Below the pieces are notes generated by a model, which saw only the letters and a program-made list of their open reading frames with translations, was not told where the DNA came from and ran no database searches. The translations under genes and the position numbers were made by a program. Below, in pieces: positions 29,991 through 40,633 of a stretch of DNA of 64,000 nt (within the stretch, counting starts at the first letter, position 1; each line of letters opens with the position of its first letter). The DNA lies in NCBI RefSeq assembly GCF_000287055.2, contig NZ_AJYQ02000038.1:62001-126000 (forward strand), read 5' to 3'. This stretch comes from Vibrio genomosp. F10 str. ZF-129. Its GTDB lineage: Bacteria > Pseudomonadota > Gammaproteobacteria > Enterobacterales > Vibrionaceae.

Positions 29991-32279
29991 ATGAATATGT
30001 GCTCTCTACGAAGAAAATGGGTCAGTGATCCCGCTTTTAAATTTTTTAAGAAAGTTCTACCACCATTATCCAATACGGAAAAAGAAGCGATGGAAGCCGG
30101 AAGTGTCTGGTGGGATGGGGAGCTGTTCTCTGGTAACCCTGATTTTTCGAAGCTTCATCAGTATCCAGCGCCAAGCTTGACTGATGAAGAGCAAGCTTTC
30201 ATGGATAATGAGCTAGAAACTCTGTTGGCGATGCTTGATGACTATCAAATTGTCAAAAAGGACCGCGATCTTCCTAAAGATGTCTGGGATTACTTACGCA
30301 AAGAACGGTTCTTTTCCCTCATCATTTCTAAGCAATATGGTGGTCGTGAATTTTCAGCGCTTGCCAATTCAACCATTGTTTCTCGTATTGCAACTCGCAG
30401 CATCAGCGCCGCGGTCACCGTTATGGTGCCGAACTCTCTTGGGCCTGGTGAGTTACTTTCTCATTACGGTACGCAAGAACAAAAAGACTACTGGTTGCCA
30501 CGCTTAGCCGACGGTACCGATATCCCATGTTTTGCATTAACGGGCCCGGAAGCCGGTTCGGATGCCGGGAGCATTCCAGATCAAGGCACCGTATGCTACG
30601 GCACTCATGAAGGTAAAGAAGTGCTTGGTATTCGCTTGAACTGGAACAAGCGTTACATTACGTTAGCGCCTGTTTCTACCGTACTTGGTTTGGCTTTTAA
30701 ACTGAACGATCCAGACCATTTACTGGGCGACAAAGAAGAGCTAGGCATCACTTGTGCACTTATTCCGACTTCTCATGAGGGGGTAGAGGTGGGTGAACGC
30801 CATGACCCTATTGGGTTGGCGTTCATGAATGGCCCAACTCGTGGCAAAGATGTGTTCATTCCCATTGAGTGGCTTATTGGCGGCTCTGAATACGCAGGTA
30901 AGGGCTGGAGAATGTTGGTGGAATGTCTGTCAGCGGGGCGTGGTATTTCGTTACCAGCTTTGGGCACGGCACTTGGCCACCTCACCTCTCGTACTACGGG
31001 GGCTTATGCGTATGTGCGTAAACAATTTGGTATGTCGATTGGTAAGTTTGAAGGTGTGGCAGAATCGCTAGGGCGTATCGGCGGGATGACTTACCTTCTA
31101 GAGGCGACACGAACGTTAACAACCACGTCTTTAGACATGAAAGAAAAGCCTGGCATTGTTACCGCGATTGCTAAATACCATATGACAGAAATCGCAAGAA
31201 CCATTATGAATGACTCCATGGATATTCATTCTGGTCGTGCAATTCAAGAAGGACCGATGAACTATCTGACGTCAGCTTATCTTGGTGTGCCAGTTGCGAT
31301 TACGGTAGAGGGCGCGAACATTCTTACGCGTAACTTGATGATCTTTGGTCAAGGTGCGACACGTTGTCACCCTTACGTACTTAAAGAAATGGAAGCGGCG
31401 GCGAACCCTGATGAAAAAGAAGGGGCAAAAGCGTTTGATAAGTTGCTGTTTAAACATATTGGGCATGCGACCAAAAATACCCTCGGCGCTTTTGGTGCCG
31501 GTTTAACCGGATCGCGCTTTATTAAAGCTGAAATGAGTGGACCAACTCAGGTTTATTACAAAGATTTGACTCGCCTTAGTCGTGCACTCGCGGTCAGTGC
31601 AGATTTTGCCATGTTGACACTCGGTGGCGATTTGAAACGTAAAGAGATGATTTCAGCCCGCTTGGGCGATGGGCTGAGCTATCTCTACATGGCGTCGGCT
31701 GTATTGAAAAAGTACGAAGACGAAGGCCGTCAGCAGCAAGATTTAGACTATGTGCATTACGCCATTCAACACTGTTTCCATAAAGGTGCTGAGGCGTTGC
31801 AAGAAGCGTATCGAAATTTCCCACAAAAAATGGTCGGGCGTTTACTCAAGCTGCTTGTATTCCCATTGGGGAATCACTTCGGCAAACCCAGTGACGAGTT
31901 AGCGGTCAAGCTTGCTGAAAGTGTGATGACTCCAGGCGCATGCCGAGATCGATTGACTCACTTATGTTATGTCGGTGACAGTGAAGATGACAGCGTCGGC
32001 CTAATGGAAAAAGCGTTCCTAGCCATGTACGACATTAAGAGCCTAGAGAGAAAGCTCAATAAGGCCGTTAAGGCTGGTAAAGTGGTTCGCAAAGCGCCAT
32101 TAACGGAAAAATTAGCACAAGCGTTGGCGGTTGAAGTGCTTACGCAGGAAGAAGTCGATACGATTGTCGCGGCGGATAGACTTCGCTACAAAGCGATTCA
32201 AGTCGATGACTTTAGCCATGATTACAGTGAAGTGAGAACACACAAAAACAGTCAACCTAAGCTCAACAGTGTTGCCTAG
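29991..32279 (+). CDS. fadE: FadE, acyl-CoA dehydrogenase
   Basis: FAD-dependent acyl-CoA dehydrogenase catalysing the first step of beta-oxidation, 762 residues as in E. coli-type FadE (long form). The acyl-CoA dehydrogenase core has CFALTGPEAGSDAGSIPDQG, NWNKRYITLAPVSTVLGLAF and CLSAGRGISLPALG. The C-terminal DUF1974 region has ALQEAYRNFPQKM and FPLGNHFGKPSD. ATG codons at 29991 and 29997 both follow AAAGGAT, and the second has the better spacing. It is downstream of psrA and presumably part of the FadR/PsrA regulon. Confidence 0.95.
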   Translation: MNMCSLRRKWVSDPAFKFFKKVLPPLSNTEKEAMEAGSVWWDGELFSGNPDFSKLHQYPAPSLTDEEQAFMDNELETLLAMLDDYQIVKKDRDLPKDVWDYLRKERFFSLIISKQYGGREFSALANSTIVSRIATRSISAAVTVMVPNSLGPGELLSHYGTQEQKDYWLPRLADGTDIPCFALTGPEAGSDAGSIPDQGTVCYGTHEGKEVLGIRLNWNKRYITLAPVSTVLGLAFKLNDPDHLLGDKEELGITCALIPTSHEGVEVGERHDPIGLAFMNGPTRGKDVFIPIEWLIGGSEYAGKGWRMLVECLSAGRGISLPALGTALGHLTSRTTGAYAYVRKQFGMSIGKFEGVAESLGRIGGMTYLLEATRTLTTTSLDMKEKPGIVTAIAKYHMTEIARTIMNDSMDIHSGRAIQEGPMNYLTSAYLGVPVAITVEGANILTRNLMIFGQGATRCHPYVLKEMEAAANPDEKEGAKAFDKLLFKHIGHATKNTLGAFGAGLTGSRFIKAEMSGPTQVYYKDLTRLSRALAVSADFAMLTLGGDLKRKEMISARLGDGLSYLYMASAVLKKYEDEGRQQQDLDYVHYAIQHCFHKGAEALQEAYRNFPQKMVGRLLKLLVFPLGNHFGKPSDELAVKLAESVMTPGACRDRLTHLCYVGDSEDDSVGLMEKAFLAMYDIKSLERKLNKAVKAGKVVRKAPLTEKLAQALAVEVLTQEEVDTIVAADRLRYKAIQVDDFSHDYSEVRTHKNSQPKLNSVA

Positions 32280-32312
32280 TTTTTGGTTGTTATCATGAAC
32301 GACCAGTAAATC

Positions 32313-32345
32313 GTAAGGGGCCTCTGAATCAGAGGTCCTTTTTCA
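32313..32345 (+). terminator. rho-independent terminator of fadE
   Basis: GGCCTCTG and CAGAGGTC pair (one G-U) around AAT and end in a T run. Confidence 0.8.
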
Positions 32346-32556
32346 TTGTTGGAATCATTCGTATCAGTTAGTGAAATCGAATAGCCAGATCGAACAGCTA
32401 AATCTAATCGTTAAAGTGATGATAAGAGCACAAATTGAATCAGAGTCTCGCTTGAGTGATCCAACCACTTGTCTATTTACCCTGTTTTTGCAGAAACTTG
32501 ATGCGATTTGGTCGTGAACCTTTTATTCTAGCGATGATTTTTTAAGGAAGTTGAAT

Positions 32557-33759
32557 ATGATCATCAAACCTCGAATTCGTGGATTTATCTGTACCACAAC
32601 ACACCCTGTGGGCTGTGAAGCAAACGTAAAAGAACAAATTGCCTACACTAAAGCGCAAGGTCCAATTCAAAATGCACCAAAACGTGTATTGGTGGTTGGT
32701 TCTTCTAGTGGCTACGGTCTATCTTCTCGCATTGCGGCTGCATTTGGCGGCGGTGCTTCTACTATCGGTGTTTTCTTTGAAAAAGAAGGGACTGAGCGTA
32801 AAACTGGTACCGCTGGTTTTTACAATGCGGCGGCATTTGACAAGCTTGCTCGTGAAGAAGGCTTGTATTCTAAAAGCTTGAACGGCGATGCGTTCTCAAA
32901 CGAAGCGAAGCAAAAAGCGATTGACCTTATCAAAGAAGACCTAGGTCAGATTGACATGGTGGTTTACTCGCTAGCATCACCAGTACGTAAATTGCCTGAA
33001 ACCGGTGAGCTGATCCGTTCATCGCTGAAGCCTATTGGTGAAACATATACAGCAACGGCTGTTGATACCAACAAAGATTTGATTATTGAAGCGTCAGTAG
33101 AGCCGGCAACAGAAGAAGAGATCAAAGACACCGTTACTGTAATGGGTGGCGAAGACTGGGAACTGTGGATCAATGCGCTGTCTGATGCAGGTGTATTAGC
33201 AGAAGGCTGTAAAACCGTAGCGTACAGCTACATTGGTACTGAGCTTACTTGGCCGATCTACTGGGAAGGCGCACTAGGCAAAGCGAAAATGGACCTAGAC
33301 CGTGCAGCCACAGAGCTGAACGAGAAGCTTTCTGTGACCGGTGGTAGTGCGAACGTTGCCGTTCTTAAATCTGTAGTCACACAAGCAAGTTCTGCGATTC
33401 CAGTTATGCCTCTTTATATCGCGATGGTGTTTAAGAAAATGCGTGAAGAAGGTGTCCATGAAGGTTGTATGGAACAAATCTATCGCATGTTTAGCCAGCG
33501 TTTATATAAAGAAGATGGCAGCGCCCCAGAAGTAGATGAAGCGAACCGTCTACGTCTTGACGACTGGGAACTGCGTGAAGACATTCAAAAGCATTGCCGT
33601 GAATTATGGCCACAGGTGACGTCTGAAAATCTTAAAGATCTTACTGACTACGTAGAGTACAAAGAAGAATTCTTGAAACTGTTTGGCTTTGGCGTTGAAG
33701 GTGTTGATTACGACGCTGATGTTAACCCTGCGGTTGAATCTGATATTATTGCTATCTAA
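32557..33759 (+). CDS. fabV: FabV, NADH-dependent trans-2-enoyl-ACP reductase
   Basis: Short-chain-dehydrogenase-superfamily enoyl-ACP reductase of type II fatty acid synthesis, 400 residues, the FabV length. The NADH-binding region has [24 protein letters not shown]. The catalytic Tyr-X8-Lys is in [12 protein letters not shown], where FabI has Tyr-X6-Lys. FabV enzymes are largely refractory to triclosan, so this gene predicts that phenotype. The ATG at 32557 follows AAGGAAG; the in-frame TTG two codons earlier is unlikely. It lies next to fadE, placing a biosynthetic and a degradative gene together. Confidence 0.97.
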   Translation: MIIKPRIRGFICTTTHPVGCEANVKEQIAYTKAQGPIQNAPKRVLVVGSSSGYGLSSRIAAAFGGGASTIGVFFEKEGTERKTGTAGFYNAAAFDKLAREEGLYSKSLNGDAFSNEAKQKAIDLIKEDLGQIDMVVYSLASPVRKLPETGELIRSSLKPIGETYTATAVDTNKDLIIEASVEPATEEEIKDTVTVMGGEDWELWINALSDAGVLAEGCKTVAYSYIGTELTWPIYWEGALGKAKMDLDRAATELNEKLSVTGGSANVAVLKSVVTQASSAIPVMPLYIAMVFKKMREEGVHEGCMEQIYRMFSQRLYKEDGSAPEVDEANRLRLDDWELREDIQKHCRELWPQVTSENLKDLTDYVEYKEEFLKLFGFGVEGVDYDADVNPAVESDIIAI

Positions 33760-33825
33760 TATCTAGCTAAAGCTAAGTGACCGTCAATCCACCCAAATAG
33801 GATTGATCGAGTTTATTTAGAGACT

Positions 33826-33854
33826 AAAAAGGCGCTCACTGAGCGCCTTTTTTT
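33826..33854. terminator. terminator between fabV and ybjL
   Basis: GGCGCTC and GAGCGCC pair around ACT with five A before and seven T after, so it works in both directions for these convergent genes. Confidence 0.92.
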
Positions 33855-33961
33855 GTCTTGTTGCAATGACTTCGCTGTTCTCTATATTTCTGTTCGGTAT
33901 TTTGCTTTCTAGCTTTTTTACAGCGCTTCACTTTCATCTTTCTTTTTTTAAGAAGCGACCA

Positions 33962-35644
33962 TCAACTAATAATAATCAGAACGGTTCCGGCAAGCGTCAT
34001 AAGAATATTGGCGATGGCATAGGTCCCTGCATACCCGAGAGCCGGGATGGTTGATTTAGCATAGTCGTTTACAATATCCATTGCGGGAGCACACGTCCGT
34101 GCGCCTATGATGGCGCCGAATAGCAGAGCTCTGTTCATCTTAAGGATATAAGCACCGACTAAGTAGGCGATAACCACAGGGACAACACTGACAAGAAATG
34201 CCAAGCCTATTATCTGCGGGCCTACTTGAGATAGGTGTTCGAAAATCTTGCCCCCTGCACTTAACCCAATACCCACCATGAAAATCATAAGCCCTAAGTC
34301 TTTGACCATATTTAATGCGCCTTGTGGAACATAACCAAAAGTAGGGTGGTTGGCACGCAGAAATCCAAGGGTAATCCCTGAAAGAAGCAGCCCTACCGCG
34401 TTTCCTAGCCCAAACGAAACCTGGCCAAATGTCATGGTGATTAAGCCAAACATTAAACCAAGAATGAAGAAGCTACAGAACGCCAGCAAATCGGCGATTT
34501 GGCTATGAATAGAGATAAAACCGATTTGTTCAGCAAGACCTAGAACTCGGCTTTTTTCACCACTGACCTGTAATACATCACCTTTAGCAAGAACGATGTC
34601 TAAGTCCATAGGCATTTCAATTTGAGCACGCACCACTCGGTTTAGGAAACAGCCAAATTCAGAAAGATTGAGTTCTGAGAGTCTTTTCCCAACCATACTG
34701 TCACTCTTTACAACAATCTCTTCCTCAACAATTCTTAGGTCAAGTAAGTCTCGGTCGAATACCTCTTTGCCGTTGCGAAAGCTAGGGTCCAGACGCGCAT
34801 GACTGTCTGGAAAACCAACCAGAGCGATTTCATCACCTTCTTGTAATATCGCGTCACCATCTGGGTGGGCGAGAATGCCATTGCGACGAATACGTTCGAT
34901 ATAACAGCCTGTCTGACGATAGATACCCAGTTCACGTAGGTTCTTGCCGTCTGTCCATGCAATGAGCTCAGAGCCGGCTCGGTAAGCACGAATGATCGGT
35001 AAATAGACCTTGCGCTGACTAGAGCTTCCAATGCCTCGTTCTTGTGCGATTTGCTGCGCGGAGTCAGATAGGTTTTGCTTCTGTAATTTGGGCAATAGCT
35101 TGGCAAAAGTGATCATGCTGATCAAACCCACCAGGTAGGCCATCGCATAACCCACGGATAGGTTTTCCATGACCAGAGTAAGATCCATGTTTCTTGGCAT
35201 CGTTGCTAACCCCGTGGTTATGGCATCTTGCGCACCAACGAGAACGGGGGTTGCCGTTAGGGCTCCAGCCATCATTCCTGCGGCCATGCCATAATCGAGC
35301 CCAAACAAACGAGAGGCAAAGTGAGTAATTGACAGAGCGGTAGACAGTACCACTAAACTCAGGATGAAATAATGCTTTCCATCGCGGAAGAAAATACCAA
35401 AAAAATTCGGTCCGGCTTCAATACCAACACAGTAGATAAAGAGCATAAAACCGATTGCGAGGGCTTCTGGGCTAAATGAAAAGCCTAAGTGGCCCATAAT
35501 CAATGACGTAATGAGTACACCGATTGAATTGCCAAGCTGAAAACTGCCGAAACGGATTTTTCCGAACGCCAAGCCCGATGCTAAGGCGACGAAAATAAGT
35601 AGGATGGGGTTTTGCTCTAGTAATTGTATAACGTCAATATTCAC
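33962..35644 (-). CDS. ybjL: YbjL-type AspT/AAE family transporter
   Basis: Putative transporter of the aspartate-alanine exchanger family, 560 residues. Two hydrophobic halves of about five to six TM helices (first half near residues 10-190, second near 375-560) flank two RCK/TrkA-C-like cytoplasmic domains ([37 protein letters not shown]). The substrate is unknown. A GTG start at 35644, after AAGAG, gives [18 protein letters not shown] and fits homologues better than the TTG six codons upstream. It is next to grxA, as in E. coli and V. cholerae. Confidence 0.88.
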   Translation of the reverse strand: MNIDVIQLLEQNPILLIFVALASGLAFGKIRFGSFQLGNSIGVLITSLIMGHLGFSFSPEALAIGFMLFIYCVGIEAGPNFFGIFFRDGKHYFILSLVVLSTALSITHFASRLFGLDYGMAAGMMAGALTATPVLVGAQDAITTGLATMPRNMDLTLVMENLSVGYAMAYLVGLISMITFAKLLPKLQKQNLSDSAQQIAQERGIGSSSQRKVYLPIIRAYRAGSELIAWTDGKNLRELGIYRQTGCYIERIRRNGILAHPDGDAILQEGDEIALVGFPDSHARLDPSFRNGKEVFDRDLLDLRIVEEEIVVKSDSMVGKRLSELNLSEFGCFLNRVVRAQIEMPMDLDIVLAKGDVLQVSGEKSRVLGLAEQIGFISIHSQIADLLAFCSFFILGLMFGLITMTFGQVSFGLGNAVGLLLSGITLGFLRANHPTFGYVPQGALNMVKDLGLMIFMVGIGLSAGGKIFEHLSQVGPQIIGLAFLVSVVPVVIAYLVGAYILKMNRALLFGAIIGARTCAPAMDIVNDYAKSTIPALGYAGTYAIANILMTLAGTVLIIIS

Positions 35645-35764
35645 GATTGGCTCTTGTTGCAAGAACTGGGGTTGTTTAAGTGGGGGGATTGTAGCGGATT
35701 ACGCCCAAAAGATAAGTGAGTTTTTTTATAATTTGCAATTACTTCACATAGGGCAAGTAAAACA

Positions 35765-35788
35765 AAACCTGCCACTGTGGGCAGGTTT
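35765..35788 (-). terminator. terminator of grxA
   Basis: AAACCTGCC and GGCAGGTTT form a 9-bp stem. The minus strand continues TTTTGTTTTAC. It lies 45 bases after the grxA stop. Confidence 0.75.
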
Positions 35789-35832
35789 ATCATTTGCAAG
35801 GGGGCAAGCCGTTTTACAAAGGGTTAAGCGGT

Positions 35833-36096
35833 TTAGCTAAATAGGCCTAAATGCTCTTTTGCGTATGCTTCGAAGTCATCACAACCACCGATGTGGTCTT
35901 GGTCTACAAAGATTTGTGGAACCGTTTCAACTGGCTTACCGACAGTCTTTTCTAGATCCGCTTTGCTGATACCTTCAGCATGAATATCAACATAGCGATA
36001 ATTAAAGTCATCGCGATTCGCTTTAAGCGTCTCTGCGTGTTCTTTAGCACGAACACAATATGGGCATGCTGGGCGGCCAAAAATAACAACGAACAT
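35833..36096 (-). CDS. grxA: glutaredoxin 1
   Basis: Glutathione-dependent dithiol oxidoreductase that reduces ribonucleotide reductase and other disulfides, 87 residues. The active site is CPYC in VVIFGRPACPYCVRAKEHAE. The glutathione-binding TVPQIFVDQDHIGGCDDF has the cis-Pro and the GG-CDD motif. The ATG at 36096 follows AAGGAGAAAAAG and removes a spurious 22-residue extension. Its transcript ends at its own terminator before ybjL. Confidence 0.95.
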   Translation of the reverse strand: MFVVIFGRPACPYCVRAKEHAETLKANRDDFNYRYVDIHAEGISKADLEKTVGKPVETVPQIFVDQDHIGGCDDFEAYAKEHLGLFS

Positions 36097-36369
36097 AACT
36101 TTTTCTCCTTTATTCTGATAGGTGCAACTATGCCCCAATCTATTCTGGAAATAAAGAAGCAATTACCTCTTGCTACGATAGGGATTACCTATTGATCTCG
36201 TTTAGGAGATGAAAGAAATGACGTCGGTGAGCATTCAGCGTGATGTGTCGCAAAAATACCTACTTTTGGTTGAGGCATTATCCAGCAAGTTGCACTCGGT
36301 CAAACAAATTATTCGTTGATGAGTGCAAGCTAAAAAGAGATAAATTTAATCTTGAGAGAGGGATGCAGT

Positions 36370-37602
36370 ATGTTTCAGTTCATGACATCGACTCGAATTA
36401 TCTTCGGAGAAGGCGCTCTACAATCCTCACTATCAGTACTGAATCAATACGGCTATAGCGTTCTACTGGTGACAGGAAAAGATCAGTCTCGTTCAGATAT
36501 TCTGATCTCGTATCTAAAGGCACAAAACATGCGCTATCAGCATGTGAGTATATCGGGGGAGCCTAATATCACTATGGTTGAAGAAACGTCAGTGGTCGGG
36601 CGAAAGTTCAAACCGGATATGGTCGTCAGCATGGGCGGAGGGAGTGTCATTGACATGGGCAAAGCTCTAGCCGCTATCATCCCTAATCAAGGGGATGTGT
36701 ACGATTACGTTGAAGTCGTCGGTCGGAGTGTCCCTTTGAAAACCAAGCCTATTCCTTTTATTGCCATCCCTACTACGGCGAGCAGTGGTTCGGAAGTCAC
36801 CCGTAACGCGGTGCTTCGCTCAGGACAAGATAAAGTCAAAGTCAGTTTACGCAGCCCCGATATGCTCGCTGATGTGGCCATTGTTGACCCGACCCTTACC
36901 TATGGCACCGATGTCCATACCTCTGCTCGAGGCGCCATGGATGCGTTCACTCACTTAATGGAAGCTTATGTCTGTGGCGACCCAAATCCGTTAACGGATA
37001 TGGTGTGTGAGGAAGGGTTACGCAAGTTGTCTCATTCGGTTATCGCGGCGTGCCGAAGGGATGATTATTCGGCCAGAGCTGACCTGTCGTTTGCTGCGAT
37101 GTTAGGTGGCATGGCAATGACTAACGCGAAACTGGGGGCTGCTCATGGGCTTGCTGCGGCTTTGGGGGGCAAACTGAATGCGCCACACAGTGTGATCACC
37201 AGTCGTCTTGCTCCTTATGTTATGAAAGAGAATATTGAAGCGGCGAAAGGCGCGGGTCGAAAAGATGTTTTGAAACGCTATATCAGGCTAGCGCAATTGG
37301 TCACCGGGAGAACCAACGTACATGTAGAAGATGGCGTGCTGTGGGTTCAGATGATGCTTGATAAGTTGGAGTTGCCTGTGTTGAGTGATTATGGCGTTTG
37401 TTCAACCTCATTCGATAAGGTTGCTGAGGATGCTCTGATGTCGGTTGCAATTAAAGGAAATCCATTGCCATTAACGAAAGAACGCCTGGTCTATATACTG
37501 GATCAGGTGTGCCATTGCTCTGGTGATTGTCACGGTGAACAAACAGAGCGAACCAGTAAGGTAGAAATCTTAACGAATTCTGTGGAAGAAAAGCTGACCT
37601 AA
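36370..37602 (+). CDS. iron-containing alcohol dehydrogenase
   Basis: Group III (Fe-dependent) NAD(P)-linked alcohol dehydrogenase, 410 residues. The NAD-binding loop is VVSMGGGSVIDMGKALAAI. Metal-binding region residues lie in AMDAFTHLMEAYV and AAHGLAAALGGK (His). TASSGSEVTRNAVL is also typical. The substrate (alcohol, butanol or lactaldehyde type) is not predictable. The ATG at 36370 follows GAGAGGG. It stands alone, divergent from grxA and convergent with hexR. The C terminus is Cys/His-rich (CHCSGDCHGEQ), which is unusual for the family. Confidence 0.85.
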   Translation: MFQFMTSTRIIFGEGALQSSLSVLNQYGYSVLLVTGKDQSRSDILISYLKAQNMRYQHVSISGEPNITMVEETSVVGRKFKPDMVVSMGGGSVIDMGKALAAIIPNQGDVYDYVEVVGRSVPLKTKPIPFIAIPTTASSGSEVTRNAVLRSGQDKVKVSLRSPDMLADVAIVDPTLTYGTDVHTSARGAMDAFTHLMEAYVCGDPNPLTDMVCEEGLRKLSHSVIAACRRDDYSARADLSFAAMLGGMAMTNAKLGAAHGLAAALGGKLNAPHSVITSRLAPYVMKENIEAAKGAGRKDVLKRYIRLAQLVTGRTNVHVEDGVLWVQMMLDKLELPVLSDYGVCSTSFDKVAEDALMSVAIKGNPLPLTKERLVYILDQVCHCSGDCHGEQTERTSKVEILTNSVEEKLT

Positions 37603-37670
37603 TTGAATCGAATCCTCAATTTAGCTGACCTTCTTATTACTCTTGAAATGTGAGGGGCACAGAAAAGAAA

Positions 37671-37697
37671 AAACGGAGCTTAAAGAAAGCTCCGTTT
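37671..37697. terminator. bidirectional terminator between the alcohol dehydrogenase and hexR
   Basis: AAACGGAGCTT and AAGCTCCGTTT form an 11-bp stem around AAAGA, with A and T tracts on the sides. The hexR stop lies just beyond it. Confidence 0.85.
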
Positions 37698-37700
37698 ATT

Positions 37701-38555
37701 TTAGTACTGATTCATCTTATCAAAACGAGAATCTTTTAACGCGTCTTTTACGCGCTTGAGGTTTTCTCTAAACCCTGTCCCACGACGAAGCGTGAATCCG
37801 GTTGCGAGTACATCAATCACCGTCATTTGTACGACTCGGCTTGCCATTGGCATATACACATCAGTGTCTTCAGGTACATCCAGTGTAATTGATAGAGAGC
37901 TAGCTTTATCAAGAGGGGAGTCTTTCGCCGTAATTGAGATGACGGTTGCACCGTTCTCACGGGCTAAGTGAGCAATTTCAACCTGACTTTTAGTACGTCC
38001 AGTATGTGAAATAAGGACAATCACGTCATTGTCTGAGCTATTGATGCAACTCATACGTTGCATAACGATATCTTCAAAACACGTAATCGGGATATTAAAA
38101 CGAATAAACTTGTTTTGCGCGTCTTTTGCAACGGCTGAGGAAGCACCTAAACCAAAGAAAGAGATGCGTTTAGCTTGAGTTAAAAGGTCAACCGCGCGAT
38201 TAATTTGCATCGCATCAAGGCTGTTCTTCGCAACGTCAAGGCAAGCCATCGTAGACTCGAAAATCTTATGGGTATAAGCGTCTGGCCCATCATCTTCTTC
38301 GACGTTACGATTGACGTAAGGTGTACCGTTAGCGAGGCTTTGAGCTAAATGCAGCTTAAAGTCAGGAAAACCTTTCGTGTCTAGTCGACGACAAAAGCGG
38401 TTAACGGTTGGTTCACTAACATCCGCCATTTTTGCAAGCGTAGCAATACTAGAGTGGATCGCTATTTGCGGGGAAGCCATGATCACTTCGGCCACTTTAC
38501 GCTCAGATTTGCTAAAATTTTCTAAGTTTTTTTGAATTTTTTCTAATGTGTTCAT
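37701..38555 (-). CDS. hexR: HexR, RpiR-family regulator of central carbon metabolism
   Basis: RpiR-family regulator, 284 residues. The N-terminal helix-turn-helix is LAKMADVSEPTVNRFCRRLD. A C-terminal SIS sugar-phosphate-binding domain follows (FFGLGASSAVAKDAQNKF, VLISHTGRTKSQVEIA, ITLDVPEDTDVYMPM). It is highly similar to E. coli HexR, which senses 2-keto-3-deoxy-6-phosphogluconate and controls zwf, edd-eda and gluconeogenic genes. The ATG at 38555 gives MNTLEKIQ as in E. coli. The in-frame GTG three codons earlier is possible, and neither has a strong ribosome-binding site. Confidence 0.92.
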   Translation of the reverse strand: MNTLEKIQKNLENFSKSERKVAEVIMASPQIAIHSSIATLAKMADVSEPTVNRFCRRLDTKGFPDFKLHLAQSLANGTPYVNRNVEEDDGPDAYTHKIFESTMACLDVAKNSLDAMQINRAVDLLTQAKRISFFGLGASSAVAKDAQNKFIRFNIPITCFEDIVMQRMSCINSSDNDVIVLISHTGRTKSQVEIAHLARENGATVISITAKDSPLDKASSLSITLDVPEDTDVYMPMASRVVQMTVIDVLATGFTLRRGTGFRENLKRVKDALKDSRFDKMNQY

Positions 38556-38837
38556 AGTGTTCACGAGGGCTAGAGAACAACTCGCTGATCATCTTGCTAT
38601 TAAAGGTCGAATTGTAACGTTCACAACCAAAATAATAGATCAGCGCCATAGGGCGAGTATAAACCTAAGCAAAAGGTTTACCTGCGGACAATTGGTGAGA
38701 ATATGACAAACCTCAAACTAAATTTCAATTCTTAAAGGAAATTTGAGCGAAAATTGAAATTTTGTGCTTTAACACAATTCATTTTGATACTGTAATTACA
38801 TTAAGTAGAAAGAAATTTTCACTTTTCAAACAAGCTA

Positions 38838-40502
38838 CTAGGCAGTTTGACATATTTGCTTGGCCAATAGTTTGATTTCATTCATTAAAAAAGGCGCTTT
38901 CTTCGCGATTTCTCTTTGCTCAAAGAGAATGGCGTTCAAAATGTCATACGTAGTTAATGGATTAGCCAACACAACACGAAAAACAATAGTGTCTAGGTTA
39001 TTTAGCTCTTTTGGGTTTAACTGAGTTCGAGATACGAACGACTTACCGGTTTCCCGCTGCCTTTTCTGAATGAACTTAGTTAACTCATTCAGCAGCGAAT
39101 TAAGCTGCTCTACCTGCTCATGATTAGCCGGTTCTTGATTTGCAATTTCTAATGCCTGTTTTACGAACTCAGGTACATAGCGATAGGTAAGAAGACACAG
39201 CTCTGGTTTTGAAATAAGTTGAAAATCAGGCTGAGCATCAATAAGGTCGGCAAAATACTTGGCTTTTTCGATACTTTGGTCGATAAGCAGTTCGTACCCT
39301 GGTCTGCTGATGATATGCATACTGGCATAAACCAGCATAGCCATACCTGAGCGAGATCCCTCAAGTGTGTGTGTACCTAAATCTTTCGAGCCTTTTCGTA
39401 GAATGTACTGCGCGTGATGTTCAATCGATCGCATCGCATCTGGATTTTTAAACAGAACCATACCTGCGCCCATAGGGATATACAGCTGCTTGTGAGCATC
39501 AATGGTCACTGAATCGGCGAGTTCAATCCCGTCGAGCAATTGGCGGTAATTATTCGACATTAACGTCGCGCCACCCCATGCCGCATCAACGTGAAAATGG
39601 CACTGCTCTTGCTGACAAATTTTGGCAATCGCTTTGAGAGGGTCGACATTGCCTGTTTCTGTCGTGCCTGCAACACCGACGACCGCGAAAGGCTTAATAT
39701 TCTGTTGTTTAAGTTGAGCAAACTTGTCTTTTAAATCGCGGGTGCACAAGCGATTATTCTCGTCTGTTTTTACTGAAACGATACTTTGGCGCCCTACACC
39801 CAGTGTGTCGGCTGCTTTTTTTAGAGAGTAATGACCACGGTCAGAGACGAGTATTGCGAGCCCTTCGTAGCCATAGTGTTTCATTGCGTTAAACAAGCCT
39901 TCTTTTTCTACTCCTTCAAAGTCGCCTTGCGCTTTTAAGGCATTATTTCGAGCCACCCAAAGTGCAGTAATATTGGCTATAGTCCCTCCAGAGCAAAATG
40001 CACCAAGAGAGTGCCCCGCACTGTGCATCCAACGAGAGTAAAAAGTGTCATCTTGGTTGTATATGAGGCGATGCAGCATACCCAACACTTGACGCTCAAG
40101 AGGGGTAAATGCTTTAGAGGTTTCAATTTTAACTAGGTTTTGATTAAGCGCGATCATGATTTTCGACAGAGGCATCAGAAAGTAGGGAAGCGCTGATGTC
40201 ATGTGTCCGATGAAGCTGGGTGCAGAAGTATGAACCGATTGCGCGACTAACGTATCGAGCAAGTGCTGAGTATGATCGGAAACGAATTCTGGTTGTTCAG
40301 GAATAGCAGGATTAGAAAAGTCCTTTTCGATGTCTCTTAAAGGTTTCTCTTCGGCAACGATATGCTCTCGCAAAAATTGGTTGAGGTTCCTGGAAAGGCC
40401 CTCTTCAATTTTCGTTAACGTTGAATCTGGCCCTTCTGGCACAGTAAAAATACGAAGTAAACTATCAAAGTTTACATCAACAGTTTTCTGTTCTGATCCC
40501 AT
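38838..40502 (-). CDS. panP: PanP, pyridoxal-dependent aspartate 1-decarboxylase
   Basis: Group II PLP decarboxylase, 554 residues, annotated in older genomes as glutamate decarboxylase. The PLP Lys is in DSVTIDAHKQLYIPMG. HVDAAWGGATL and GTTETGNVDPLKAI are also typical. In vibrios lacking PanD, this enzyme makes beta-alanine from aspartate for pantothenate and CoA synthesis (established for PanP, recalled). Transfer of that activity to this copy is by similarity. It lies upstream of hexR on the same strand with a 280-base gap. Confidence 0.85.
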   Translation of the reverse strand: MGSEQKTVDVNFDSLLRIFTVPEGPDSTLTKIEEGLSRNLNQFLREHIVAEEKPLRDIEKDFSNPAIPEQPEFVSDHTQHLLDTLVAQSVHTSAPSFIGHMTSALPYFLMPLSKIMIALNQNLVKIETSKAFTPLERQVLGMLHRLIYNQDDTFYSRWMHSAGHSLGAFCSGGTIANITALWVARNNALKAQGDFEGVEKEGLFNAMKHYGYEGLAILVSDRGHYSLKKAADTLGVGRQSIVSVKTDENNRLCTRDLKDKFAQLKQQNIKPFAVVGVAGTTETGNVDPLKAIAKICQQEQCHFHVDAAWGGATLMSNNYRQLLDGIELADSVTIDAHKQLYIPMGAGMVLFKNPDAMRSIEHHAQYILRKGSKDLGTHTLEGSRSGMAMLVYASMHIISRPGYELLIDQSIEKAKYFADLIDAQPDFQLISKPELCLLTYRYVPEFVKQALEIANQEPANHEQVEQLNSLLNELTKFIQKRQRETGKSFVSRTQLNPKELNNLDTIVFRVVLANPLTTYDILNAILFEQREIAKKAPFLMNEIKLLAKQICQTA

Positions 40503-40633
40503 ACAACTTCGTTTATTTAATCTAGTTTACATTGCGAACGGCACAATCTAAACCAAAACGAAACCAATGTCCCGTCTTAATTTAGAGTGCGTGTTTTTCC
40601 ATCAAAAATGGCTGGAATGATGTCTAAGTAAGG

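Noticed and set aside
32500-32515. TTTGGTCGTGAACC upstream of fabV as a FadR site
   Set aside because: The half-sites are out of register with the FadR consensus.
38788-38806. HexR-like palindrome TGTAATTACA between hexR and panP
   Set aside because: It is a perfect 10-base palindrome, but the HexR site needs 15 bases with the right half AATTACA; the second half here does not match.
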